Positions 7,970-16,504 of a DNA stretch of 64,000 nt are shown one piece after another. The DNA lies in NCBI GenBank assembly GCA_029976075.1, contig JARKNW010000163.1, positions 97,480-161,479 on the forward strand, in the 5' to 3' direction. The position numbers and the translations under genes are program-made. Position 1 is the first letter of the stretch; the number at the start of each line of letters is the position of its first letter. Source of the stretch: Pleomorphomonas sp. (GTDB taxonomy: Bacteria > Pseudomonadota > Alphaproteobacteria > Rhizobiales > Pleomorphomonadaceae). The notes under the pieces were generated by a model. That model ran no database searches, was not told the DNA's origin, and worked only from the letters and a program-made list of their open reading frames with translations.

Positions 7970-8908
7970 TCAGCCGGCCGCGAAGGTGGCCTGCACGGCA
8001 TGCTGCCAATAGGCAAAGCCGACGTTGCCCGACCAGTCGATGCCGAACAGGCATTCCTTGTTGAGCTTGCAGTATTCGGAGGCCTCATCGAGCGTGATCA
8101 CGTCCGCTTCGCCCTCCTGCTGGAGAATGAAGGGCTTGGCCGCCTCGTCGGTGCGCAACATCGCGAAGGTGTTCGTCCAGGTAAGGCGCGGGTTCGGCAC
8201 GACATCGAGCGAGAACTTACCGGCCAGCGCCGGCAGGACGTTGCTCATGCCGCCGTTGCCGAGCAGCGCCGTCGTCGCGGTCAACGCCACGCCGAGCATG
8301 GTAATCGGCACCTGCACCTGAAACGCCTTGGCCGACTGGTTGATCGGCTCGCCGCGATCATCCTTGAACCCGTAGATGGCCTGAATGCCGCTGAGGATGG
8401 CACCCGAGAACTCTTCGACGGTCGGCGCCAGGGGCGTCGCGGCCTTGACGTTGAGCTTGTTGGACTGAGGGCCGGACTTGCCCTCTTCGTGGGTGGTGTC
8501 GAAGAAGTATTTGCCGTCGTAGCAAAGCTTGCTGGCGCCGCCGATCAACAGCTTGGAAATCAGCGAGGCCGGATGGTCCATGGCGCGATCGGCAAGCTGA
8601 TTGGTGCGTACCTGGATCATGCCGAGCTTATCGCGGCGAAGATCCTTCAGCTTGACGGTGATCGAGCCCTCATAATCCTTGTTGGAGATCCGGAAGGAGT
8701 TTTCGGCCAGTTCGGCAGGCGAGCGACCGCCGATGAATTCGCGCATGGCCGGCGACGAACCAAGCCAGCCATATTCTTCCGTCGCCTGATCGGAGTTGAT
8801 GCGCATGGCGATATCGTCGACCCACGAATTATCACCGGTATCGAGGCGGGCGAGGATGAGGCCCCGGACGCCGCGCGCCGTGATCTTGCTGTACTGCGAG
8901 GGCAGCAT
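7970..8908 (-). CDS. Major capsid protein, Mu gpT-like
   Basis: The 312-residue protein forms the icosahedral shell. The N-terminal half carries the pattern of Mu-like gpT proteins: an early stretch ending in MRINSDQATEEYGWLG, then MREFIGGR, SFRISNKDYEGSI and a middle KLCYDGKYFFDTTHEE. Lambda itself uses the unrelated gpE family, so this head module is a mosaic of Mu-type capsid with lambda-type portal and terminase. The start at 8908 is preceded by GGAGA at good distance. An intrinsic terminator separates it from the decoration protein gene upstream. Confidence 0.85.
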   Translation of the reverse strand: MLPSQYSKITARGVRGLILARLDTGDNSWVDDIAMRINSDQATEEYGWLGSSPAMREFIGGRSPAELAENSFRISNKDYEGSITVKLKDLRRDKLGMIQVRTNQLADRAMDHPASLISKLLIGGASKLCYDGKYFFDTTHEEGKSGPQSNKLNVKAATPLAPTVEEFSGAILSGIQAIYGFKDDRGEPINQSAKAFQVQVPITMLGVALTATTALLGNGGMSNVLPALAGKFSLDVVPNPRLTWTNTFAMLRTDEAAKPFILQQEGEADVITLDEASEYCKLNKECLFGIDWSGNVGFAYWQHAVQATFAAG

Positions 8909-8928
8909 GTCTTTGTCTCCACGAAATG

Positions 8929-8960
8929 AAAAACCGCGCCAACGAGGTCCGTTGCGCGGT
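8929..8960 (-). terminator. Intrinsic terminator between decoration and capsid genes
   Basis: On the minus strand an 11-bp stem with one bulge (ACCGCGC paired with GCGCGGT, extended by CGTT/AACG) and a 5-nt loop is followed by five T. It lies in the 100-base gap before the major capsid gene, within a block otherwise arranged as one late operon. Confidence 0.75.
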
Positions 8961-9008
8961 CAAAATGGTGAGGCGTCACACCGAAGTGCGTGGCGCGAGG
9001 GCTTGGGA

Positions 9009-9434
9009 TCAGGCCTGAAGGGCGGCTTTCACGAGGGTGGCATCAAACTCAACGAGCGCCGTGCCGGCTGAGATCCAGCGCGACACGTAGCCGATGAGGC
9101 TATTGCCGGCAGCGGTGAGCGTGAAGGTGTCGTCGTCCGAGGCGTAGACCGCCGGGCGATCGTTGGCGGTAATGGCAATGCCGGCGATATCGAGCACGAT
9201 ACGGCCGCGCGACTTCACGCGGACGGTGGTTTCACCGGCACCACCGGCAGAGTTGTCCGCCTGTGCGATGGCAAAACCCTGGAAGGGATCGGCGGCAACC
9301 AGCGGGCGGGAATAGCCGGCGCCATTCTCGCCGACGGCTGCCCCCTGGAAGATGATGTCGGCGGCAACGACGGGATATTCCTCTTCGTCGCCGAGCGAGA
9401 ATTCCCGCGTCTTGTTCTTGGCAAGCGTGGTCAT
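9009..9434 (-). CDS. Head decoration/cement protein (DUF2190-type)
   Basis: The 141-residue protein lies directly upstream of the major capsid gene, the position of lambda gpD. It is beta-rich, with alternating short hydrophobic strands (GRIVLDIAGIAITANDRPAVY, LIGYVSRWISAGTALVEFD) typical of cement proteins that stabilise the expanded capsid. The family assignment (DUF2190-like) is inferred from the VxxGD/NDRPAVYAS pattern and position. Upstream lies the scaffold-like gene, downstream a terminator and then the capsid gene. Confidence 0.7.
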   Translation of the reverse strand: MTTLAKNKTREFSLGDEEEYPVVAADIIFQGAAVGENGAGYSRPLVAADPFQGFAIAQADNSAGGAGETTVRVKSRGRIVLDIAGIAITANDRPAVYASDDDTFTLTAAGNSLIGYVSRWISAGTALVEFDATLVKAALQA

Positions 9435-9486
9435 GTCAGTCTCCTTGGATTACGGCGGAAACCGCCTCTGTTTGTCTTGGCTGGCT

Positions 9487-9984
9487 TCAGGCCGCCGCCT
9501 TCTCCCGCCGCATGATCGCGACATAGGCTTCAACGGTCGGATATTCGTCCTGAAGCTTTGTCGAGGCGGTCCAGTCCTTGGCCCATTTCTCAGGGCTTTC
9601 GGGAGCGGCGGCATCGGTCCGGTTGCCGTCTTCGCTCGGGCTTGCGGCGATCGCCGGCACGGTCGCGGCAGCGCTCGACAGCGCGGCGACAGCGTCAAGC
9701 ATGCCATCGGCCTTGATCTTGGCGACAACGGCCGTCGCGGTATCGCCCGGCGTCCAGCCCTTGGCCTTGGCATCGGCGATCAACGTCTCGCAACCGGCAA
9801 CGGCAAGCGCGTCAATCGACATGATGCGGGAGCGTTCGGCAGCGGCCGCCTCGGCACGGATAGCGTCGAGATCCACGGCCGGCGCCGAGGCGGTCGGCGC
9901 AACCGGCGCCGGACTGGACGGGGCCAGGTTGGTCGTTGCCGGATCGGCAACGGCGGCAAGAATGGTGTTGGCAAGCAAGCTCAT
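9487..9984 (-). CDS. Probable internal scaffold protein
   Basis: The 165-residue protein is rich in alanine and predicted mainly helical, with a proline/alanine N-terminal linker followed by a long helix (DLDAIRAEAAAAERSRIM) and a C-terminal EAYVAIMRREKAAA helix. It starts four bases after the S49 protease gene stops. In lambda the scaffold Nu3 is made from within the protease gene C and shares its C-terminus. Here it appears as a separate downstream reading frame. Similar C-terminal segments occur fused to S49 proteases in other alphaproteobacterial prophages, so this gene may be the detached scaffold domain. Confidence 0.6.
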   Translation of the reverse strand: MSLLANTILAAVADPATTNLAPSSPAPVAPTASAPAVDLDAIRAEAAAAERSRIMSIDALAVAGCETLIADAKAKGWTPGDTATAVVAKIKADGMLDAVAALSSAAATVPAIAASPSEDGNRTDAAAPESPEKWAKDWTASTKLQDEYPTVEAYVAIMRREKAAA

Positions 9985-9987
9985 GTG

Positions 9988-10893
9988 TCACGCTCCAGTG
10001 TTGGCCGCGTTGATGACGGCGGCGAAGGCCTCGAAAGCCTGTTGAGGATCTGCGATGGCATCGACGAGGCCGGCGGCAACCGCCGCTTCCCCTTCGGACC
10101 AATCGGCTTCGGTTGCGAGTGCGGCGGCTTTGGTGAGGCGGGCGCCGCGTCCACGAGCGACCACGTCGGCGAACTCGTCGCGGGCCGCATCAACGCTCGT
10201 CTGAAGACGGGCGAGATAGTCATCCGAGATCGGGCCGAGAGAGGAGCCCTGATCCTTCTTGGCGCCGGATTTGACCACCGTCACCTTGAGGCCGGACTGC
10301 TCAACGGCCGCCGAGCGGTCGACGTGCATGGTGATGACGCCGATCGAGCCGGCGGCGCCGTGTTTCGGCATGACGATCTGTCGGCACTGCGAGGCCTGGA
10401 GATAGGCGGCCGACATCGCGTAATCGGTCAGAATGGCGATCGTCGGCTTGACCTGCGACAGCGCGTGGATCTGGTCAGCCAGTTCAAAGGCGCCGTTGAC
10501 CACGCCGCCGAAGCTGTCCACCTCGAAGACGACGCCACGAATGGCCGGGTCCATAGCCCGCGCCACCTGTGCCGACAGCCCCTCATAGGAGGTTTCGCCG
10601 GACGACTGGCCGAGGAAAGCCCCCTTGCGGACCAGCGTGCCTTCAATCGGGATGATGCCCACGGCGCCGATGCGCATGAAGCCGAACATCTCGCGCTGTT
10701 CCATGATCCGCCGCACCGGCTCGCCGACGACGCCGGCATGCTGGCGATGAACATCGTGTTCGATACCCGCGTGGTCGACCACCACCATGGACGAGCCGAG
10801 AAGGCGCGGCCCGAGCACCGTGGCGATGGTTGCGGCCTTGCGTGCGTCGATCATCAGAGGCGTTTCAAACGCCTCCGCTGCAAGTCTCATCAT
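9988..10893 (-). CDS. Phage head maturation protease, S49 (ClpP-like) family
   Basis: The 301-residue serine peptidase is the lambda gpC counterpart and processes portal and scaffold during head maturation. Seen motifs are IRGVVFEVDSFGGVV (oxyanion region of the S49 fold), the catalytic serine region TDYAMSAAYLQAS, and the GSIGVITMHVD strand that follows. A downstream lysine in VVKSGAKKDQG fits the Ser-Lys dyad environment. The ATG at 10893 is chosen because GAGGAC precedes it and the frame upstream runs inside the portal gene. It is followed within four bases by the scaffold-like gene. Confidence 0.87.
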   Translation of the reverse strand: MMRLAAEAFETPLMIDARKAATIATVLGPRLLGSSMVVVDHAGIEHDVHRQHAGVVGEPVRRIMEQREMFGFMRIGAVGIIPIEGTLVRKGAFLGQSSGETSYEGLSAQVARAMDPAIRGVVFEVDSFGGVVNGAFELADQIHALSQVKPTIAILTDYAMSAAYLQASQCRQIVMPKHGAAGSIGVITMHVDRSAAVEQSGLKVTVVKSGAKKDQGSSLGPISDDYLARLQTSVDAARDEFADVVARGRGARLTKAAALATEADWSEGEAAVAAGLVDAIADPQQAFEAFAAVINAANTGA

Positions 10894-10903
10894 GTTGGTG
10901 TCC

Positions 10904-12529
10904 TCAGTTGTCGTCTTCGTCCGGTTCGGCCGGCTGAGCACTGCCGACCGGTGCCGCGACGGGCGCCGGCTCGATGCCCTCGCCACGCATCAGGCGCATT
11001 TCCCGGCCGCGCTGAAGAATGTTGTCCTGCCAGTCACCGCCCGTTCTCTGGATGCCGATCTTCTGCAAGGTGGTGGCGCCATTGGTCAGGTCGACGTCAT
11101 CGGCCTTGGCTTCCTTGAGTGGATCAAGAGAAATCCGGGTCGGCCCGATCCACTCGGCGTAGAGGTAGGCTTGCCGTTTCACCGGATCGGTGAAGAAGCC
11201 GGGCGCCTTGAGCCGGCCTATCGCAACCGCCTCTTCCCACATCCACGTGTAAAGCTGCTGACACCAGTTGCGGGCGAGCCATCCACGACGGCGGCGCCAG
11301 AAGAAGAACGCCATCTCAAGGGCGGCGCGGCCGGCCGTATAGCTCGACGTGAAGTGCTTCACCAACACTTCGAACGGCAGCTCCAGAGCAACGCCGATCT
11401 GCCGGAGCATGGCGGTCAGGAAAGCATCCAGCGCCGGATTAGGCCGGCCGGGGTTGGCAATCTGCACATCCTCGCCTTCGGCAAGCTCGACAACCGCACC
11501 CGGTGCCAATTCGATCTCATCGTCATCGGCGTCACCGCCCTTTCCGGCAGGCAGCGGGCCTTCGTCCGTCGCAGCCTGCTTTTTGACGAACACCGTGAAA
11601 TAGGCGGAAATGACTGCGGCCCGTACTTCGGCGTCCGTGTACTCGCCGAGTTCATGCAGCGCTTCGATCACAGGTGCCAGATACGGGATGCCGCGCGACT
11701 GTTCCGGCCGGAGACGGTCGAAGAGATGCAGAACCAACGGCCGGCCATCGGTGAACCGGGCCGGCATGGCTGTCCATTCGAGGCGAATGGAGTTCACCTC
11801 GCCCGGATGCCGGTTGGTCATGTGATAGGCGACCGGCACTCCGTCCGCGTCGACCTGCACGCCGCCGGCAAGGTTCGACCGGTCGCCGCTCCAATTCGGA
11901 TTGGCAACCCGATCGGCCTCGATGAGCTGCACCTTGGTGCCGTAGGTGTCGCCGGCATCTTTGCGATAGCGGCGCACCCCGAAGATATCGCCGCTTTCCA
12001 ACACACCTCGAAACACCGTGCCTTGCATGTCCTCGTCGGACTGCACGCGGGTGAAATCGAGCGTGGCGGCAAACAGCCTCCATTCCGTTTCCGCCTGCCG
12101 GCCAAGCTCGGCGGCTTCCTCCGGCGTAATCCCTAGTGCTTCGTGGTCGATCTTGGCTTGTGGCTGAAGACCATCGCCGACGACATGGCCGACGTTGGTG
12201 GAAATGGCACCGGTCGCAACAGGCATATTGCGTGAGAGATCCCGCGACCGGCTGCGCAAATCGCGGAGTTCCGGCAACAGATCGGCGTCGGCCGAGCCCT
12301 CACCGGGGCGCCAACTCCGCGTTGGGCGCCGGCCGGTCTTGCCGCCCTTGTACCCGCCTTCGAGCGACATGCTGAGAAGGGTCCGCGCCTTCGCCCGCTC
12401 AAGACCAGCGGTCGGGTTGAAATAGCCGACGACGCGGTCAACCAGGTTCGGCGCGGCCACCGCAATGCCAGTGCTCCGCTGCCTCCGTTTGCCGTGATTA
12501 CCGACCTTCGGAACCGACGCCTTGCTCAT
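10904..12529 (-). CDS. Phage portal protein, lambda family
   Basis: The 541-residue protein forms the dodecameric portal ring through which DNA enters and leaves the head. It has the lambda gpB-family features: a basic N-terminus, RDLSRNMPVATGAISTNVGHVVGDG around residues 95-120, the segment SGDIFGVRRYRKDAGD, and the conserved helix FEVLVKHFTSSYTAGRAALEMAFFFWRRRRGWL towards the C-terminus. Usual length for the family is 500-550. It overlaps the small gpW-like gene by four bases and is followed after 10 bases by the S49 protease gene. Confidence 0.92.
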   Translation of the reverse strand: MSKASVPKVGNHGKRRQRSTGIAVAAPNLVDRVVGYFNPTAGLERAKARTLLSMSLEGGYKGGKTGRRPTRSWRPGEGSADADLLPELRDLRSRSRDLSRNMPVATGAISTNVGHVVGDGLQPQAKIDHEALGITPEEAAELGRQAETEWRLFAATLDFTRVQSDEDMQGTVFRGVLESGDIFGVRRYRKDAGDTYGTKVQLIEADRVANPNWSGDRSNLAGGVQVDADGVPVAYHMTNRHPGEVNSIRLEWTAMPARFTDGRPLVLHLFDRLRPEQSRGIPYLAPVIEALHELGEYTDAEVRAAVISAYFTVFVKKQAATDEGPLPAGKGGDADDDEIELAPGAVVELAEGEDVQIANPGRPNPALDAFLTAMLRQIGVALELPFEVLVKHFTSSYTAGRAALEMAFFFWRRRRGWLARNWCQQLYTWMWEEAVAIGRLKAPGFFTDPVKRQAYLYAEWIGPTRISLDPLKEAKADDVDLTNGATTLQKIGIQRTGGDWQDNILQRGREMRLMRGEGIEPAPVAAPVGSAQPAEPDEDDN

Positions 12530-12744
12530 GCCGACACCCCATAGCGCGGCCCGCGACGTCCGCCGCTCGCAAGTCTCTGGACCTTGGATTCCCAGAACTC
12601 GATGTTGTCGCGGATGGTCGCCGCATCCGCCCGCGTCAGCTTGCGCCCGCCGATCTCGTAAGACTGCGAGGAGGCAACCGCCGTTGAGGCGGCCATCCAG
12701 AGGCCAAGTTGCGTTTCTGCCTGTTCCAGCGTGATCCCAGCCAT
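12526..12744 (-). CDS. Head-tail joining protein gpW-like
   Basis: The 72-residue protein begins MAGITLEQAETQLGLWMAAS and ends in a basic tail. Two helices flank a beta hairpin (QSYEIGGRKLTRADAATIRDN), the exact layout of lambda gpW, which binds the portal after packaging. The ATG shares base 12744 with the stop of terL and the stop overlaps the portal start as ATGA, so terL, gpW and portal are translationally coupled in the lambda order A-W-B. A longer in-frame upstream extension lies entirely inside terL and is not used. Confidence 0.85.
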   Translation of the reverse strand: MAGITLEQAETQLGLWMAASTAVASSQSYEIGGRKLTRADAATIRDNIEFWESKVQRLASGGRRGPRYGVSA

Positions 12745-14912
12745 TACCTTAGTCCTCTTGAGCGCATCCGGCGGCCGCGAGGCCTTGCCGCGACCGGCGC
12801 CGGGGGCGGCACCTTGGTGTCTTCCGTTATTTCCGCCAGCTCGGGAGCTGTCGCAGCTTGCGGGGCCGGCGCGTTGTCGTTCTCCGGTCTGAGCGCCCAG
12901 ACGTTGGCCTCGATCGCGGCGGCCCAGAGTGGCGGATTGTTCCAGTCGATGGACTCCGCGCCGAGCACGATGGCGAGCGCCTTGCCGTAATAGGCACAGT
13001 CGAAAGCCTCGTTTCGCCGCTGCCCCGGCTTCATGTCCCAACCATCCGACGACCGACGTTCGGCGCAAAGCTCAGTGAAAACCTCCGGCGGCAGTCCCGA
13101 GGCGAGGTGGTAGGCGCCCGGCCCCGGCACCTTGCGGGCTAGCGAGACGGCAACCTCGTCTTTGAGAACGTCGGAAGCCGCGAACACCACGTTGACCGTC
13201 TTGCGACGGCGAGGATTGGCCTTGGTCTGCCGTGTCTGGTCGATCTTCTCCGGTTCGCGTTCCTGTGCGCGTGGCTGGCGATCGACACCACCGAGGCCCT
13301 TCACCAGGAACACCCGGCGCCGGCCGAACGTCTTGCGAGCCTTGCGCCACCAGGCGTAGGCGTTTTGCGTGGTGCCGGGTGCGCCGCCGCTGTCGACGAT
13401 GATCGCCGCCGGCAGCATCCGCCAGCCGCCACCTTCCACGGGATAGGGCTTGCTCAACAGTTCATCGAGCGCGGCCCAATCCTCCGAATAGAGCGGCGGC
13501 GCAATGGCGCGGGTACCAGCGCCAGGCGCCTTGGTCGGAGGCGTGTGGATGTCGAAGCGATCGACCATCCAGCGCTCAAGTCCGACACCGAAGGCGTCCG
13601 CCTGGACGACGAAGCGGTTTGCCTGCACGTCCACGGACAACAGGACGAAGCGCGTGCCGGCCGGCAGCATCTTGGCGGCGATCGGCGCCGGCTTGGCGCG
13701 GAGCGTATCCGGTGACAGTTCGGTTTCGCTGTCGGCCGCCTGCGGCTTGTAGGGCAAGGCCTGATCGACGTTGACGGTGGTCCTCAGCTTCTCTTCGCTT
13801 CCGGTCGCGTCATAGGTCTCCTTGGCCGTGAGGTACTGGCTGACAAGCTGTGCCCACGGCTGGAAGGCGGCGCATGGCCCCTTCAGCCAGTAGGAGACGA
13901 TTTCCGTGTCTCGTACCTCGTCATCGATGCGGGCGAGAACTCCACCCGGTCCCTCATGCAGCCACACCCCGGCCGCGTCGAGATCTCGCCGACGTGCCGG
14001 CTCATGGATGCCACCACAATGCGGGCACAACATCACCGCCTTGCGCCCGCGCTCCATCGGGTCGCCGTCCTTGGGATAGTCGAACAGCTTGAAATCCGGT
14101 TCGAACAGTTCGCCGCAATGATCGCACTGCCAATAGCGACGGGCGCGGGTACCGTCGTTGTAGAGCGACAGGATGCCATCGCACGGCGGCGCCATATGCG
14201 GCGCATCGGCCGGCGCCCGCCACGCCTCGTCAAGGATCGGCTTGCCCGGCGAACTCTCGGCAATCGCCATGCCCTGTGTGCCGAAGGTCTGGATACGCTT
14301 GAAGCCAAGGCCCCAGGGCGAGCCCTCGCCGTCGACATCCATCGGCATGCGGTCATAGTCGGTAAACAGGACGTCGAAGAGGTCGACCATCGCAAGGTGC
14401 GACTTGACCGGCCACCCGAGCGTGAACCGCATCCCGCCAAGAAACCGCTTCTCGTAGGTGGTCATCGAATAGCGGCCCGGCATGATCTGCGCCGAGATGT
14501 CGGGCGAGTCCCAGATCATCGCGTCGAGCTTGGACAGCGAGTATTCGCGCGCCGCCTTCTCATCCGGACAGATCAGGCGACCGACACGCGGCCGGCACTT
14601 CACCCGATGGGCGATGACATTGTTGATCAGCGCTTCCGACTTCACCGAACGAGCCGGCCCCACGAAGATCAACCCGCGAAACCGCCGGCTGTCGGTCATG
14701 TCCATTGGCTCGACCATGTAGGGCGCGACGTCATTGCGCCACTTGGTGCGGGCGCCGCCCGAGGAGATCCGCCGATACATCTCGGCAGCGGCGGCAACCG
14801 AAACCCGCTCGATCGGCGCCACCGATTTGACGGTCGCGGCAAGCGCGCTCACAGCACGCGCAAAGGACGGAACCGGTCCTTCGCGGTCGCGGCGGAAGCT
14901 TAGAGCGTTCAT
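12744..14912 (-). CDS. terL: Terminase large subunit, GpA family
   Basis: The 722-residue packaging motor has an N-terminal ATPase and C-terminal nuclease. The Walker A-like PARSVKS sits at residues 86-92, as in GpA-type terminases where the P-loop deviates from GxxxxGK. A Walker B-like strand VLFTDYDRM follows. A zinc ribbon with two CxxC pairs (CDHCGELF and CPHCGGIH) lies between ATPase and nuclease. The C-terminal half has VLLSVDVQANRF and IVDSGGAPGT, acidic positions expected of the RNase H-like nuclease. It cuts the concatemer and translocates DNA into the prohead together with the small subunit encoded just upstream. Confidence 0.93.
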   Translation of the reverse strand: MNALSFRRDREGPVPSFARAVSALAATVKSVAPIERVSVAAAAEMYRRISSGGARTKWRNDVAPYMVEPMDMTDSRRFRGLIFVGPARSVKSEALINNVIAHRVKCRPRVGRLICPDEKAAREYSLSKLDAMIWDSPDISAQIMPGRYSMTTYEKRFLGGMRFTLGWPVKSHLAMVDLFDVLFTDYDRMPMDVDGEGSPWGLGFKRIQTFGTQGMAIAESSPGKPILDEAWRAPADAPHMAPPCDGILSLYNDGTRARRYWQCDHCGELFEPDFKLFDYPKDGDPMERGRKAVMLCPHCGGIHEPARRRDLDAAGVWLHEGPGGVLARIDDEVRDTEIVSYWLKGPCAAFQPWAQLVSQYLTAKETYDATGSEEKLRTTVNVDQALPYKPQAADSETELSPDTLRAKPAPIAAKMLPAGTRFVLLSVDVQANRFVVQADAFGVGLERWMVDRFDIHTPPTKAPGAGTRAIAPPLYSEDWAALDELLSKPYPVEGGGWRMLPAAIIVDSGGAPGTTQNAYAWWRKARKTFGRRRVFLVKGLGGVDRQPRAQEREPEKIDQTRQTKANPRRRKTVNVVFAASDVLKDEVAVSLARKVPGPGAYHLASGLPPEVFTELCAERRSSDGWDMKPGQRRNEAFDCAYYGKALAIVLGAESIDWNNPPLWAAAIEANVWALRPENDNAPAPQAATAPELAEITEDTKVPPPAPVAARPRGRRMRSRGLR

Positions 14913-15514
14913 GCGGATACCTTCTCGCCCTTCGCCTGCTGCTGTTCCACGAACTTGGCGAGCGACTTCGAGAGATCGTCGAGAATATCGTCGGCGAGCC
15001 GGACGGCGACCAGGACTTGCGGAGTGGTCAACGACAGTTCGCGGCCGAGACGATCGGGCATCGCCTCAATACCGGCTCGGACGGCGGCTAGTGCGCCATC
15101 GAGAACGTCGACCATGTCGTCAAAGCGCACCAACTCGCCGCGCGCCTGCGACATCGCCATGTACTCGCGTTCGGCCGCGTAGAGTTCGCGCCGTTCGCGA
15201 GGCGGCAAGGCCTGTTCGGACGTTCCAGCCTTGCCGCCGACCAGGGCGAGGCGCATTTCCTGCACCGCGCGTTCGGCCGCGTCGTTCTCGGCTTCCCGTT
15301 CGGCTTCCCGCGCTTTGCGCCAGGCGTAGCACTCGGAAAGCTGGAACTCGTAGGAACGGCCGTTCGTGCCGGTCGAGAGCATTGGCATGCTGTCGCCGAT
15401 CCAGCGGTCAACGGTTGGTTCCGAGACGTTGAGGGCGCGCGCGAGCTGCGACTTGTTGAGAACGGCATCGGCAACCCCTTGCGGCAGCGGAAAGCGCTCA
15501 ACGTCCGTCGTCAC
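14909..15514 (-). CDS. terS: Terminase small subunit, Nu1-like
   Basis: The 201-residue protein has an N-terminal winged helix-turn-helix (LNKSQLARALNVSEPTVDRWI, about residues 19-39) that would bind the cos or pac site, and a long helical C-terminus for oligomerisation and contact with TerL. This is the arrangement of lambda Nu1. The stop overlaps the terL start by four bases. The packaging start site is expected close by, probably in the 165-base gap upstream (15,515-15,678), which has short CAACAACAAC repeats and a T-run but no motif I can assign. Confidence 0.82.
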   Translation of the reverse strand: MTTDVERFPLPQGVADAVLNKSQLARALNVSEPTVDRWIGDSMPMLSTGTNGRSYEFQLSECYAWRKAREAEREAENDAAERAVQEMRLALVGGKAGTSEQALPPRERRELYAAEREYMAMSQARGELVRFDDMVDVLDGALAAVRAGIEAMPDRLGRELSLTTPQVLVAVRLADDILDDLSKSLAKFVEQQQAKGEKVSA

Positions 15515-15678
15515 GTCGCACCCCCTTGAACAACAACAACAACATCAACCCAACGCGTTTTCGCGATGCGCACAGATCAACCGACCGGGGAGCGAATTAC
15601 CCCCAGGCTGGTTTTGGTCTGGAAGGACCCAAAAAGCTTGGGGCCCCGCGTCGGGTCGGCTTTTTTCGGTGAGGCCGG

Positions 15679-16398
15679 TCAGCCTCGGCGCCGGCTGGCG
15701 ATAGCCGTGGCGAAGGCCTTCCGGAAGTTCGTCGCTGCCAGTGCCTCGCCTACCGACCGCCCGACCTCGTAGAACGGGAAACGCTTCTGGTAGTTCGGAG
15801 ACCGCACATAGTTGAAGTAGATGACCGGCCGGCCGCCCTTGTTGATGGCGATGGCAAGAGGCGTGTTCGATGCCTTGAGCAGAAAGAACCGCTCCCGCCG
15901 GTTACGCCGCCGAGATCGAGCCGAGGCATTCTGCCAGACATCGACCACCTGTGCGCCAAGGTCCGACAAGATCTGCATGATCACCGAGCCGCGAACATTG
16001 CCGTAGGCATCCTTAGGACACGCCCGCGACGGCACGGCGTAGAGGTTCGATGGCATCGCGCCGACTGCGATCAGATGCCGCTCGAAAGCCTTGTGCCGTC
16101 GCGCTCCACCATGGACCTGCGGAGTGAACCAGTTGCGAGGATGCGACGTGCCAGTCGCGGTCTTCTGCATCACCGAGGCAACAAGCCGCGTCTTCGTGGC
16201 GGGCACTACCTGGAAGGCATTCTTCGAGAACGGCGTCGGGCGGTCGAACACCTGACCAATTGTGCGCTTCTCGGCGGCGAGCACGTCCTTGGCTGTCCAG
16301 GTCAGCGCAAGAGCCGTGGCGAATGGGATCTGGTCGGCGGCAACAGATGCCATCCTCGCCGAGATATCGGCCATGTTCATCTGAACACCGAAATTCAT
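15679..16398 (-). CDS. Hypothetical phage protein, possible minor structural protein
   Basis: The 239-residue product from ATG 16398 is not firmly recognised. N-terminal features (IPFATALALTWTAKDV, then FDRPTPFSKNAFQV) and a basic middle (RRHKAFERHL, RSRRRNRRERFF) resemble phage minor tail or virion morphogenesis proteins in which a helix with ALNxTA precedes a FDRPT-like loop; lambda gpZ has a similar architecture. It occupies the space where lambda carries its lysis genes, between the late-control region and the terminases, but has no membrane or muralytic motif. A terminator at 16,415-16,444 lies directly upstream, so this is the first late gene. Confidence 0.5.
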   Translation of the reverse strand: MNFGVQMNMADISARMASVAADQIPFATALALTWTAKDVLAAEKRTIGQVFDRPTPFSKNAFQVVPATKTRLVASVMQKTATGTSHPRNWFTPQVHGGARRHKAFERHLIAVGAMPSNLYAVPSRACPKDAYGNVRGSVIMQILSDLGAQVVDVWQNASARSRRRNRRERFFLLKASNTPLAIAINKGGRPVIYFNYVRSPNYQKRFPFYEVGRSVGEALAATNFRKAFATAIASRRRG

Positions 16399-16414
16399 CA
16401 ACTTACCGCCATAG

Positions 16415-16444
16415 AAAAAGCCGGGCTGGAGATCCAACCCGGCT
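16415..16444 (-). terminator. Intrinsic terminator before the first late gene (tR'-like position)
   Basis: On the minus strand a 7-bp stem (AGCCGGG / CCCGGCT) with a 12-nt loop is followed by TTTTTC. It sits between the Q-positioned gene (ends 16505) and the first late gene (starts 16398), matching where lambda has the terminator overcome by Q. Confidence 0.75.
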
Positions 16445-16504
16445 TCGCTGCCCGAAGGCGCAATTCTTCAATGTGGCAAAGACTGATTATCTTCCCCGGA
16501 GAAG

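Noticed and set aside
9352..11118. Long open frame of 588 codons on the plus strand
   Set aside because: It is antisense to the decoration, scaffold and S49 protease genes, has the composition of a GC-rich shadow frame (H, R, G and D rich) and no family sequence.
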